A stretch of DNA of 64,000 nt, from positions 6,076,001 through 6,140,000 of the forward strand of contig JAXRKN010000043.1 of the NCBI GenBank assembly GCA_038502055.1. The letters run 5' to 3'. Source of the DNA: Tanytarsus gracilentus (taxonomy: Eukaryota; Arthropoda; Insecta; Diptera; Chironomidae). Shown in pieces: positions 26,101-38,900 of the stretch. How positions within the stretch are numbered: position 1 is the first letter of the stretch; each line of letters begins with the position of its first letter. A model generated the notes under the pieces. The model saw nothing but the letters and a program-made list of their open reading frames with translations. It searched no databases and was not told where the DNA came from. The position numbers and the translations under genes are program-made.

Positions 26101-29100
26101 TTGAATCTTTCTTGGCGAGAAATTCTCGCTGTATATAATTTGTTTATAAACTCAAAGCTTCTTTTTGTTCGGTTGTGATCAGCGAAGAAAAAAGAATAAA
26201 ATTGTAAAATCGATAAGACTGCTTGCTCCTCATAATGGAATTGAAGCGAGTTGGAAATAAAAAGTTTCTCTCGACCCTGCGAGCAAAAAATTTAATATTT
26301 CTTGACGTTTTCTAAAATTTAATCTTTTTTCGCTCTTTGGTTTTCCACCAAATCAAGACCGTGTAAAAATTTCGCGTTTGGTTTAATTCTTCTTTCTCTT
26401 TTTCCTCCATTCCGTGACTCCTTTTTCCACATCAGCGCAATTTACATGACTTTTTTATATTTCCTCACGTTTGTCATTGATGTTGTTGCTAATCAATTAC
26501 ACGAGAATTTATATTTAATCGATTTGACGAGCGAGTGCGTATTAAGCGGTTCTCATCGAACACAGGCTGAGGGTAAATGATGCGGAAGTTTCACGTTTGT
26601 TCACGAGATTTTTTGTATTAAATATTTTAAGAGTAGGAGTTGAATGACTTTTGATGGATTGAATGAGCGAAGGAAAAGTTGAATGGAAAAATTTATTGAG
26701 TGGGTTTGAGGAAAATAAATTTGGCGTAACAAAAAAAAAGATTTCAACCTTCAAAATTTTTAAAATCATCAACTTTGCTGTGAGTTAATTTAAAGAATTT
26801 TCAAAACATTTTTGATGTATCAACACATCGCGTTCAAGAACTTGCGAAAATTTTCCAATAACCGAATGAAATTTGATCCTTAAATCCACACATAAAATGC
26901 GTCAACACTGATAATCTAAAGAATTTTCCCACAGTAAAAAAATTTACCCTCAAACAATATTTTTTTGTCAGTAAGTGTGAGAAAATCGCATTTAGCATAT
27001 TTTCTTGAATGCACAACAACAAGAAACTTTTTTTTGTGTTCGAAAAAGCAATGGAGAGAACAAAATGAAATTAATTTTATTTTCTCTCTCCATCAAAATG
27101 CTGCCACTTCTTCTTTTTATGCTTTTTTTCTAATAGAGAAGCAAATATACAACAAACAAAAAGGGCAGCTTACACCAAGAGATTGTCGAGGCAAAAGCAG
27201 AGAAGAGGAAAAATAGAAAATTGACTTAAAAAAGTTGTTTGTACAATGGTTGAAAGCGAATTGGAACAGAAAATGTCGCTTGATGTAATTTAATTTCGAT
27301 TTTCTTCCTTAAACAATTGTAAGGATTTTCTCGGTCTCTATTTGCTCATGTCTTACTCGCTCCCTTGTTCCCAATTTCCAATTTCAGAGGCGAGAAAAAA
27401 TTGGTTTTTGTACAAAATTCAGTTAAAATTGCAGAAATGTATTTTGGAGTGTCTTGCACATCATTGAAAGGAGGTTGAAATTGCATTCAACTCTCGGTTG
27501 TGTTTGGAGATGGATTAGATGAAGTTATTTTTGTTAAATCATTTTTTGTAAATTTGATTTATAAAATTCTTGCAATCATTTTTAAAACTTTTGAGGAAAA
27601 AATTTAGAGCTTTCAAAAAGCTTTTTTGAAGTATTTTTTTCTATAAAATTTTTTATAAGTTTTTTGTTCATTTTAAGCACAATTAAAATTATTTTAAAAT
27701 TATTTTAAAAGCTTTCACTTTTTGCAAAACATCCTTCACATGATCGTGTTGTAACATTCAAGTGCACAATCTAATGCAGTATTGGCTCGAGACAAACGAG
27801 ATTAAAAAAGATTGAAAAATATTTTCAACCATTTATACTCACATTGAATGTCTAATTTCCAGCCATCTTCGAGTGCCTCTGAAGGTGTCTGCGGATTATA
27901 TGCTTTGCATGACAAATATTTTCCTGCATCCGAGCGGTTAAGTGTAATTGATAATGTACTTGTGGTCTGATTTCCGTCACTCGATGTCTGAGAGAAAAAA
28001 GTAAAGTGTTAAATTTTTCATGCTCCTTCACTTATTCATAAATCAAATTTCCATCTCACTCTTGCATGCAAACTTTTTTCCACACTCACACTAGAGGTGA
28101 GTGGATGTCGGTGATGGGCACCTGTGAGAAACAGTCGAGATCTTCAACAGATAAACATCGCACCTATTCAAAAATTTATTCCCTCTCGCACTCGAAAGAA
28201 ACGTGAATGAATTTATGGAGAAAAAATCCACATAACAATTTAAATATTTCATGTCCTGTTCACATGAGAGTATAAGAGTAGATATTATCATCATCATATA
28301 CACACGCCACAACGTTACATTGAAAAAAAGTCTCTTGAGGTTGCGTTTTTTGTGCTTAAAAGCATTTTTCTTCTTCTTGCAAGTAATTTAAAGCTTTTTT
28401 TGCTTATGGTGTAGACAGAAAATGATGATGATGATGATGATGATGAGGACTGAAAGTTTAAATCTTTGAGAAAATATTCCACAAAACTATTTTCTTAAGA
28501 AAATTTATTACAACAACTCTGTTTACCTTGCACATGACATGCCATCAAAAAAAGCTCTGGCTGGGATATTTTAGTTGAAAACGTCATTGACTGAATGTTA
28601 TTTGTTTTATTTCACCATAAATTTCAATGAACATAAATTCCATCGAACCACAATTTTCGTGATAATTGCACATAATTAATTGCAAAGCTTTAGATTAAAT
28701 TTTAAATTTCTTCATCATAAAAATCTCAAACCTCTTTGATATTCAAAAAAATGTTTCAAAACCCACACGTGGGTGTTGCCGTGTAACCCACTTGAAACAG
28801 ATCAGTATTGGCTTCCCCTTTGGCTTCCCCTTCTGGCCTCCCCTTTTGGCTTCCTAAAATGGCTTCCCGAAATGGCTCCCCAAAACTGCTACCCAAAATT
28901 GCTTCCCCAAATGGCTCCCCTAAAAAAAATGGCTTCCCAAAAATGGCTTCCCAAGAATGGCTTCCCAAAATTGCTTCCCGAAAATGGCTTCCCGAAACTG
29001 GCTTCCCAAAATGCCTTCCCACTGTTTTCATTTTCCATTGTGTTTTATTTTCCATTGTGTTTTATTTTCTATTGTGTGTCATTTTTCATGTGTTTCATTT

Positions 29101-29954
29101 TCCACTGTGTTCCATTTTCCATTGTGTTTCATTTTCCACTATGTTCCATTATCCATTGTGTTCCATTTTCCATTGTGTTTCATTTTCCATTGTGTTTCAT
29201 TTTCTACTGTGTTCCATTTTCCCATGTGTTCCATTTTCCATTGTGTTCCATTTTCCATTGTGTTCCATTTTCCATTGTGTTTCATTTTCTATTGTGTTCC
29301 ATTTTCCATTGTGTTCCATTTTCCATTGCGTTCCGTTTTCCATTGCGTTCCATTTTCAGATCCATGCCAATCGATTCCTGGTTTAAAAAATGGACATTAG
29401 AGGCATTCCTTGGACACTCCTGGCCGGCCGTGACGGTCATTCTTCAAAATCATCAATGCTAATCAATTCCTGATGCAATTACGAGTTCAATGAGGTACAT
29501 GAAGCATACTTTTAAAAAATGGACATTAGTGGCATTCCTTGGACACTCCTGGCCGGCCGTGACAGTCATTCTTCAAAAATCATCAATGCTAATCAATTCC
29601 TGATGCAATTACGAGTTCAACGAGGTACATGAAGCCATACTTTTAAAAAATGGACATTAGGGGCACTACTGGCCGGCCGTGATGGACATTGGTGGCACTC
29701 TTGGATGGCCATGATAGACATTCCTCAAATATCATCAATGCCTTTCGATTCCTGATACAAATACGAGTTCAACGACATACATGAAGCCATATAACAGGAA
29801 ATTTGTATGAAAAATGGCATTTAGGGCTGTCCATGGCACGACCTGTGGTCATGACCCTCATAATTCCTAAAATGGCCGAATCTAAATTCATAGACCTACC
29901 ATTTGGCGAAAACTAGAAGTCTCTAGCTATCTCAGGAGCCGAGATCTCGATGGA

Positions 29955-29988
<34 letters not shown>

Positions 29989-32900
29989 GGACGGACGGAC
30001 GGAAAGAGGCGCATATAAGTGTTACACCACTTCGTGGGTTACACTAAAAATTGCATAAGCATTATTAATTTTATGTTTTTTGAAAATTTTCTTCTTCTTT
30101 CCACCATAAAGTTCATAGCACACGTGAATGCGTTTATGATAAAAATTTGTGGCATAAGTAGAGAAGAAGATTTTTCATTAAAAAGCAACGAAAATGAGCT
30201 TTAGATGTGATAGAGGTTTAAAAAAAGAATGAAAAAGTTGCGTGTGCGAGTTGAAAAGAGGAATAAGAGTTGTGACACACACCTATGGAGATTTTTTTGC
30301 GCAAAGCTTAGGATGAATGTATGAACATGGTAAAACAGATCCATTTTTATGATGTGCGTTATAATCAAGGAAGGTTTTCTTGTTGCTGTGTAATATTTGA
30401 AATTGATATATGCCAACAATGTGCATAAAAAAGAGATTGAGAGGACCAAAAAATATGGGAAAGAATTTATCATTATTATAATACGCGCATGTGAGTATGA
30501 AAGACGAAAAAAGCCATTTAAATAAATCCCATTGCGAGTTATATTGTGAAAAAAATGTGACCATGTGCAAACATTCCGAAAATTGAATTTTTCTTTGAGT
30601 TTTTATTTTTAGAAATTTAATCTTGTATGTTAATTTTTTTAAAGTACGGGAAATTGAAACCTGAAAATGCCCACAATGAAATCGAGAGAGTGAGATGAAA
30701 AATTCAAATATTCTATCAATCATATTCACGTTGATGATACATACCGTTTCTGTTGTCCTATCTAAACGTTCACCATCACGATACCTGCGCAGCAAAAGAG
30801 AGAGACAGAAAATTGAAAAATAAGAATTTTTTTGGTGCGTACACGTGAATATTTATGATGAGAGTGACATAGCGATAAAAAACTCAAAAAGCTTTCGATG
30901 ATTTGTGAGTTTCCACTCGACTGTGCGAAATGTCAAGAGGTGCTTTCGAAAGTTATTGGTAAAAATATCATTAACGAGTCATTCACAGAGGATTGATGTA
31001 TTTTTGTAAAAAGCTTTTGAAAGGATTAAATTTTAAAAAAACATTCCACGTGACGCGCAATAAAATGTATAAAAATCTCGATGAAAACTCACCACGTGAT
31101 GAGTGCAGGCGGTCGAGATCCGGCACTCTGACAAAGCAAGTCATATCGTCGTCCAGCGCTGAGCGGTTGATTTTGATGAGCTCCCAACAGTCGAATATTG
31201 AGTGGAGCGACTGCAATGTTAAATACACACGAATCAATCAATCAAAGTGCGCGCGTGAAAGTCATTAAGCTACTTACAATTCATATCTAATTGGACGGAG
31301 GATTCTACAGCTGTCGCTCTCGCGTGATTTATTGCTTTGCACGTAAATCTAGAATTTAAATCTTGCCTACTTAAGGACTCTACGACTATTTCACTTCGCC
31401 AATGTTTGCTGATCGGCACCAGAAATGGCTCACTCGTCATCGGAAATCCATCACGATGCCAAGTTAATTTTGGCGGTGGTTTACCCCCGTAAACGTCACA
31501 TTTTAATTTCATTGTGTCGCCTTCACTGTATGGTCCCACTACCGTGGTTCGTTCACTGTTTGATTCATCACGTATACTAATGCGTTCGGGGGGAACTGAA
31601 AAAATAAATACGTAAGATGAAAAAGTGAGTCAAAAAGGAGATGGTGAAAGGCTTTTTTGTTGCCCTCTCTCTCAGGAGTGTGTCCGTCTTCCATCATCCG
31701 TCCATTAAATAAAGTTCATGTGAAATGGTCTCAACATATGGATAATGACGTGAGTGTACGTGAAGACTGTCGATGGTCATGTGATTTTAAAAAATTAATT
31801 TTCTCTTCTTAAATGTATCAATAAATTTATCAACATAAAAATTTGTGTTCTCATAAAATCGATGCTTCTTTATTTGGCATCGACCTTGAAATAGTCAAAG
31901 ATTTATAGACATCCATAAAAAAGACTCTCCCTCTCATAATATCCCGAGAAAAAAAACTGTACATGCTGTGTGTGATTTCTCATGAGATCGAATTGCGAAC
32001 TTTAAAGACTTTCTCTTCTTATTTTACCCTTTCGCATGCGAGTGAGTCTCTCGTACGATGAAGTTTCTTTTTTTGATTAATTGGTCTTGCCATATTTCTT
32101 CTTTCGCAACCCATATTATCGCATGTGAGAGGATGTAAAAACTTTAAATTTATTGTCAGATGAGCAATATTTTTCCTTTCCAATGTCATAAAGTGTGTCC
32201 CGAAAATTATCGAGGACATTTCAATTGTTGAAAGATTTGTGTGTGTTTTTCCGCTGCGAAAAAACTTTTGGAGCCAACTAAAAGTAATTGAGATGTCGGA
32301 AATGGCTTAGAAAAGCTTTTTTATTACCAGTAAGAAAAAATTTAGGAAAAACTTTGTAGTTGAATTTTTAATTGTAAAAGAGCTTTGAGAAATTTTCTCT
32401 AATTAAATTTTCGAGTCTCACATCCGACCCAAAAATTTAAATTTCAAAAAGTGCCTTAGAAAATTTATTCAAATTAAATTTACAACAAATTTTATTTGCA
32501 TAGAAAAAGTTCAAAAGAGTCCATTAAATTTGCTGTCAATTTCAATCAATATTCAGCATCGTTGCACTTTACTTCTTCCCTCATATTTGATATTGAATAT
32601 CGTGTGAAAATTCCTTATTTTATTTCCCTCTACTCGATATTGGAGAATAAATAAAATTTCTTGAATATCACATAGATGCACACTGAACTTTATCTCTCTC
32701 ACTACATCACACATACCATGCATGAACACTCCTCTATGTCGCCCGACCCCCAATTCGTATACAGAACAAACTTTTTCCTCCTTCTCTCAACTAAGCTCTA
32801 ACAACTTTTCAATGTGAACAACCGTCATAGAATGCAACGATAGAAAATGTTGCTAATGCATTACGATATGACTTTCAGTTAGATTGAATTTAGAGATCCT

Positions 32901-35900
32901 GACGGTGATCACCGGAATTGCATTCATCGGTGAATTCAGAATGTCTCCGGGATTATGGGTCAGCCGCGCACAGCAATTGACAAATATTCTCACTTACAAA
33001 AAAGTTTTTTCAGTCATTTAATTCTGAGAGAAATTCTTCAGAATATTTTTTATTTTCGTCCTCCGGTGAACTCAGGATCTCTAATTGAATTTAATAGAAA
33101 AATGGTTTGATTCGCTATTGAAATTGTTAAAGTTTGGCGTTAACTTATTAGTGATTTGATGCTTTAAAAAAATTTAAATAAATTTTTTATAAAGAGTTGA
33201 ATTTTTTTAAATGTTTCGTACATTTTCAATTCATTCCCTGTATCCATCCATCTATTCACTATCAGCATTGTATTCAATCGTGAAGTGAAGGGAAAATTGC
33301 AATCGAATTTTTCTCTATATTTTTTCAATTTTCTTTTCAGTTCAATATCGATTGAGTTATGTGGATGGAATTGAACTATTTTTTAAAAAAAGTATTTCTC
33401 CATCAATCAACGTTTCTCTTCAAAAAGCTGCGAGTCTTTTCAAAAAACTCTCTTCGCTTGGAACGATCAGCTTTCGACAACTATTTTGCTGTTGCTTCAA
33501 ATAAAATTAAAGCCGAGTATGAAAAGCAGAAGTGAAATTGGTATTTTTAGAAAAGAGAAAAAGTGCTTTGAGGGTTTTACACGATTGTGCGAGAGATTTT
33601 AAATCATCTTAGCCATCAACATTACTATCTCATAATCCCACTGTGAAACGCTCTAGGGGTTTTATAGATTTTTTTATTGCATGCTGAAAAAAAATTCACA
33701 TAACAAAAAAATAAAATAAAATTTTGACATTCCGACAATTTTTTGCTGTCACATCGTGAAGTTGCCAAGGGGATTCAATTAAATTAAATTTATTCATTCG
33801 TTGCTCGTACACTCAACCGCCATGTCTCGTGTGCTCAATGCATCTTTAATGCCGTGTGTCACAATTTCACCCAGCGAGAAACTCCGACTTAAAAATATTT
33901 TTACTCTTGAGTTTGCACGTGAAACTACTCGATGGGTTCGGAGAAAAAACTGCTCTCGAACTGATTAGATGACACGCCGTATTGCTAAGAGCACATTTAA
34001 GTATTATGTTCCATTCATCAAATTCGGATTATACTTTTGCTGCTGTTGCTGCCACATTTTCGCGCAACTCACATCTCGAGCAGATCCCTCGATGTACAAG
34101 AATATGATGAGGAAAAAATTGAATGACAAAAACACATACACACAAGAAAGAAGAAATAAATTGATTCTATGACTTGATAAAGCATCAAAATCCAAATTGA
34201 AGGAGGGAAGAAGATAAAAATGAAATGAGAGAATTTTCCAATTTTCAAATTCGATCCTCAATCGACTTTAATCTCATCTTGTTCGCTTTTTTTCTTCCAA
34301 ATCCGCATCCGCAATGGAGTCAGCTTAGCACTTGGAGTGCAATGGGAAAAAGGAGCAACTTGAGCCAACAGAGTTGAGAACTAAATTTTATTTTTTACTG
34401 GATTTTATGCTTTTTTCATCATCTTTTGCAACTTAGTGTTGGCTTGTTTTTCTGTGGCTCGTTTTAACGAAATTATTTTTTAATTGGAAAATATTGGAAC
34501 AAAATAAAAAGCTTAAAAAACATTTTATTTGCTTCAGATAATATTTAAAAATATTACATGATTATTACATCCTAACAATGTTCAGTTTTAAAATGTTTTT
34601 AATTCAATATTAAAATTTTTAAAGATATTACAGTAAAATACAAAATTCTAAATTTTGCAATTCTTGTTAAAGTACAAAAAATGTTCTCTCATCTCGTTTC
34701 TAATACAAATCTCCTAATAATACGTTAACACCATTCCGACACAAAAAAGAATATGCGAAGCAATATTAATACCGCAAAAAAAGAAGAGAGAGCTTTTGTA
34801 GAGAGTGCACACACTCGTTTCTCACATATTGTCGCTTGTGACGAAGCAAGAAAAGAAATAGATAAGAGGAAATGCGAAAAATATTAATATTGCTCACCAC
34901 ATTCATCTTCCTTGTGTGCGAGTTTAGTGAAAAATACGAGATTTCTTCTTTCGAGCACATGACAGACTGCATGGCGGATTTAGAATGAAAATTAATTTAC
35001 AGCTCTTGAATTTGAGATTCATATTACGATGTGGATGGAAGAATTAACTCAATGTGGTTGATGCTCATTGCAAGGCTTTACTTTAAAAATATATGAAACC
35101 GTATTAAGCTCAAACTTTACATCATGCTTGGCTATCATGCTTGGCTATCATGCTCACACTCACTCTCCTCGTGCTTTTTTCTGTTTAATTTCTAAGCCAA
35201 CAATTTTGAATTTGGGAGATGAGGAAAAATAATTATTTTAAAATTATTTAATTTAAAATTCAATAAATTTAAAGTCATATAAATCGTCTGTGTACCAGTC
35301 ATAATTCCATTCCTCGTATCTCTCACTCAATTCGACTATAAAGTAAGGATTACACACTCTACGATAGGTAAATTGATTCATATTAAATCATGTAATTACA
35401 TGTGCATGCATTAATTTTCGCATTATGCTCTTAGCTATTTAAATAATTTACATGCATCAAGGTATCTGATTTCACTTTGATATTTTACAATTTCGTCAAT
35501 GATGATAACGGTAGAATAATATCGCAAAATTAACCTCTCTACAGGAAGACTAAAGGCGTTCATCAAAGGGTGAAGTAAATTAATCATTTGCTTATTCAAT
35601 GAAACTCAAAAGTTGATGAAATAAATTTTTGTAATGTTAATGAATTATTAATTAATTTAAAATCCACTCTTAAATCACATAAATAGGATTAAATCATCCC
35701 TAACGTATCATAGTGACTTTCATCTCAGTTTACGAGTGCACTTTTTCTCATGTTTATTTTTCTCCCTTCGAAGCTATTAAAAACCTTTCAAAAAACATTT
35801 TTTATATTTTTCAATTATCTCCTAAAATATACACAAGCATCATCAGCGAAATTCTCAAAAGCTCTAGAGATTTCATCAACAAACATTTTTAGTCATAGGA

Positions 35901-38900
35901 TACGAACATTTTATATCCAAGCATAACTCATTAAAATTTTCTAATTGAATTAACCCAAAGAATTCTTTTGATGCGAAGAGAGGAAAATTTTTCATTTCTG
36001 CTTTAGAGAGTGAAATGCAGCAATGTGTGTGTAAGCGGAAATGTAAATTATTACATTTAATGTGAAAAATAAAGTTTGCATGGAATCTCAGTATTTAATA
36101 ACGTGAATTATGCGGAATGTCTGTGGTATGGAAACGAGCGATGGAAGGCGGAGAATGATGATAAAATATTTTTTCGCTTTCGTACGAACTAAAAACTATG
36201 CATGTTCCGTGGATGATTCTCAATCCCACTGGATGATGTTTTAAAACGAATTTTGGATGATTTTAAATATGAAAAAATTAAAGTTAAACCCGTTAAAAAT
36301 TTTTAACTTCCTCACTATGGATGTAGATGTGAAAATAGATGTTTTTAGTACTCCAATGTTTGAGATTTATTTTTATAAAGTTAAATGAGAAATAAGCACT
36401 CTGAAATGAATATAACTCAGTCATTTTAACAAAAAGTTTTTCATTCTTTCTCGCTCGCACATATGGAAGGAAAAAAATGTGAATTCACATCCGGAAAAAT
36501 AAAAGCATAAAACTTTAATTTGATTTAACTATTTTTGTTCTCTCTCACTCATCTCAACTGAGAAGTCTCTCTAGCGAGTATCAACGCAGTATCACATTGA
36601 AATAAATATTTTTTGGTCATTTTCCCATGCACTATTTCTCCATCTCGACACATTGTGTGCATTTGTCACAAATAGTTTATTATTCCAAGGGAACGAAGAA
36701 AAATATTGGAAAAGCATTGCGATTGCAATTTATGTTGAATTTTATTGCATTTATGCCAGCTTTTAGGTATTTTATAAATGTTCAAAGCTCGCCCTGCCTT
36801 GCGATTGCCTTTTGGTGTTCTGCACCACTTTTTTTAGCGTAACCCACAAAGTGGTGTAACGCTTATATGCTCGTGATTCCGTCCGTCCGTCCGTCCGTCC
36901 GTCTGCACAAGCGAGATCTCGGTCCCTGGACCAGCTAGAGACTTCTAGTTTTCGCCAGATGGTAGCTCTGAGGGTCTATATGTGCAGGCACTGACTATTT
37001 TTTGAGTCATGACCTATGGTCGTGCCATGGACGGCCATAACGTCCATTTTTCATACAAATTTTCTCTTATATGGCTTCATGGGTATCGTTGAACTCGTGA
37101 TTGGACCAGAAATCGATTGGCATTGATTCGTAACTTGACCAGGAATCGATTGACATACATACTTTTCGAGTCGTGACCTATGGTCGTGCCACAGACAGCC
37201 AAAATGTCCATTTTTCAGAACTATGGCTTCATGGGTATCGTTGAACTCGTGATTGGACCAGGAATCGATTGATATAGATGATTTTTGAGGAATGTCCATC
37301 ATGGCCGGCCAGCAGTGCCACGAACAGCCAAAATGTCCATTTTTCAGAACTATGGCTTCATGTATCTCGTTGAACTCGTAATTGGACCAGGAATCGAATG
37401 GCATTGATGATTTTTGATGAATGTCCATCATGGAAGGCCAGTAGTGCCACGGACAGCCAAAATGTCCATTTTTCAGAACTATGGCTACTTGTATCTCGTT
37501 GAACTCGTGATTGGACCAGGAATCTATTGACATTGATGATTTTTGATAAATGCTAAGCAAGGCCGGCCAGTAGTGCCACGGACAGCCAAAGTGTCCGGAT
37601 TGACTTATGCAGTTGATTTTCAAACACTGATCTGTTACAAGTGGGTTACGCGGCAACACCCACGTGTGGGTTTTGAAACATTTTTTTATTTTATATATTT
37701 TTTCTGTACATCAAACATTGTCGGCGGTTCAATGCAACAAAAAAAGAGAGTGCAATGGATGAATGTTTGGTAAAAAAGTGAGTAAATTTTCTCTTTTTAT
37801 ATATAGTTTTTTTTTTCTGTGTGCACACACAGCATTCATTGGCTATGGTGGATATTGTTTGTATAAAAAATACAAATTTGTTATTCTGATAGCACAAAGA
37901 GTGAGAGCATAAAATGCATCACTATGTCGCACTGAAGGGACAATCAGGGAGGAGAAAATGAAATGATATAGAGTGGAAATTTATTGTAACTTAGGAAATT
38001 GATGTTGGCAAAAAAAATATAGGAAAGCTTTTTCATATTTTAATAGAATGAAATATTACATTGAAAAATTTTATTATTACTGCGAGGATTTGTTACATTC
38101 AAATGTTGTTATGGAGGTCAGTGAATAAAAAATTCTAACCACAATTTATTTCATTTTTGGGATGTATGTGAACGTCAAAAGTTTATGATTAGATTAAAAA
38201 GTTCTTTAACTTTTTTAATTAACTGCTCATTTTATCCTTGGTTTATTTTCACATCAGATCAGCACATAAAATAGCAAAAGGAATTTTAGCAGGAAATTTT
38301 ACTCATTGAAAAATTTTCGAGCAGAGAAAGTTTCGCATTTGTAAAAAGCTTTTGATGAAGTAATTTTACAGCTTTTATTTTTGATGTTCTCAATGGAGCT
38401 AATTTACTTGGAAAATGAAATTTTGAATGAAATTAGAAAACTTTTTACGACGCTCGGAATGATTAATGTTGAAAATTTGGTTAATATATTTTTAAGAGCT
38501 TTTAACTTTAAGAAAAGCTCTTATGGACTTTTAACGAGTTTTCATTGGTTGCAATAATAATTAAATTAATTCTTGTGGTCGCTTTAAAATTTAAAACTAA
38601 ATCCAAATATTCCATTAAAAAAATCTACATGAAAACCTTTAGATGCTACCGAGCCACAACTATCTTCACAACTCTGCATAAAAACAACCGAGCCATGAGA
38701 AAACCCGACTTGAATCACAATCCCGGAAATTAAAAAACTGGCTGCGTAGCAACATTTTCATTTAGATGCCATTGACTCTCTCCCCTCATCATACCCAAAC
38801 TCTAATTTCTCTTCTTTTTTGTTTCAATGTTATATATTTTTTCTGCCTCCCGTTTTATCTCCGATCTCATCCAATGTATTTTTTTTGCCTAACTGTATAG

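Larger units (their letters stand above)
28751..30050 (+). mobile_element. Tandem-repeat-bearing non-autonomous element, copy 1
   Basis: The left end is ATGTTTCAAAACCCACACGT and the right end is CGTGGGTTACACTAAAAA. Both ends match the element at 36831-37681 read in reverse. Order: hairpin-forming left end (CCCAC-AC-GTGGG), a GGCTTCCC minisatellite, a 17-bp minisatellite, two to three 129-131-bp repeats, a segment ending GGAGCCGAGATCTCG, an (ACAG)n(ACGG)n tract, and a right-end hairpin CCACTTCGTGG. GTGTAACCCAC near the left end recurs inverted at the right end. No protein-coding capacity; class unknown (Helitron-like and MITE-like traits, none complete). Confidence 0.65.

Noticed and set aside
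28756..29055. Minus-strand frame of 99 codons (GKPVSGSHFREAI...)
   Set aside because: It reads through the GGCTTCCC minisatellite; no independent support.
28773..29462. Overlapping plus-strand frames of 147-229 codons
   Set aside because: They are produced by a 17-base minisatellite without stops in any plus frame; the peptides are pure repeat.
28751..30050. Firm Helitron assignment for the hairpin-ended element
   Set aside because: The 3' hairpin and CTAA fit, but the insertion is not between A and T and no TC start is fixed at the edge by both copies.
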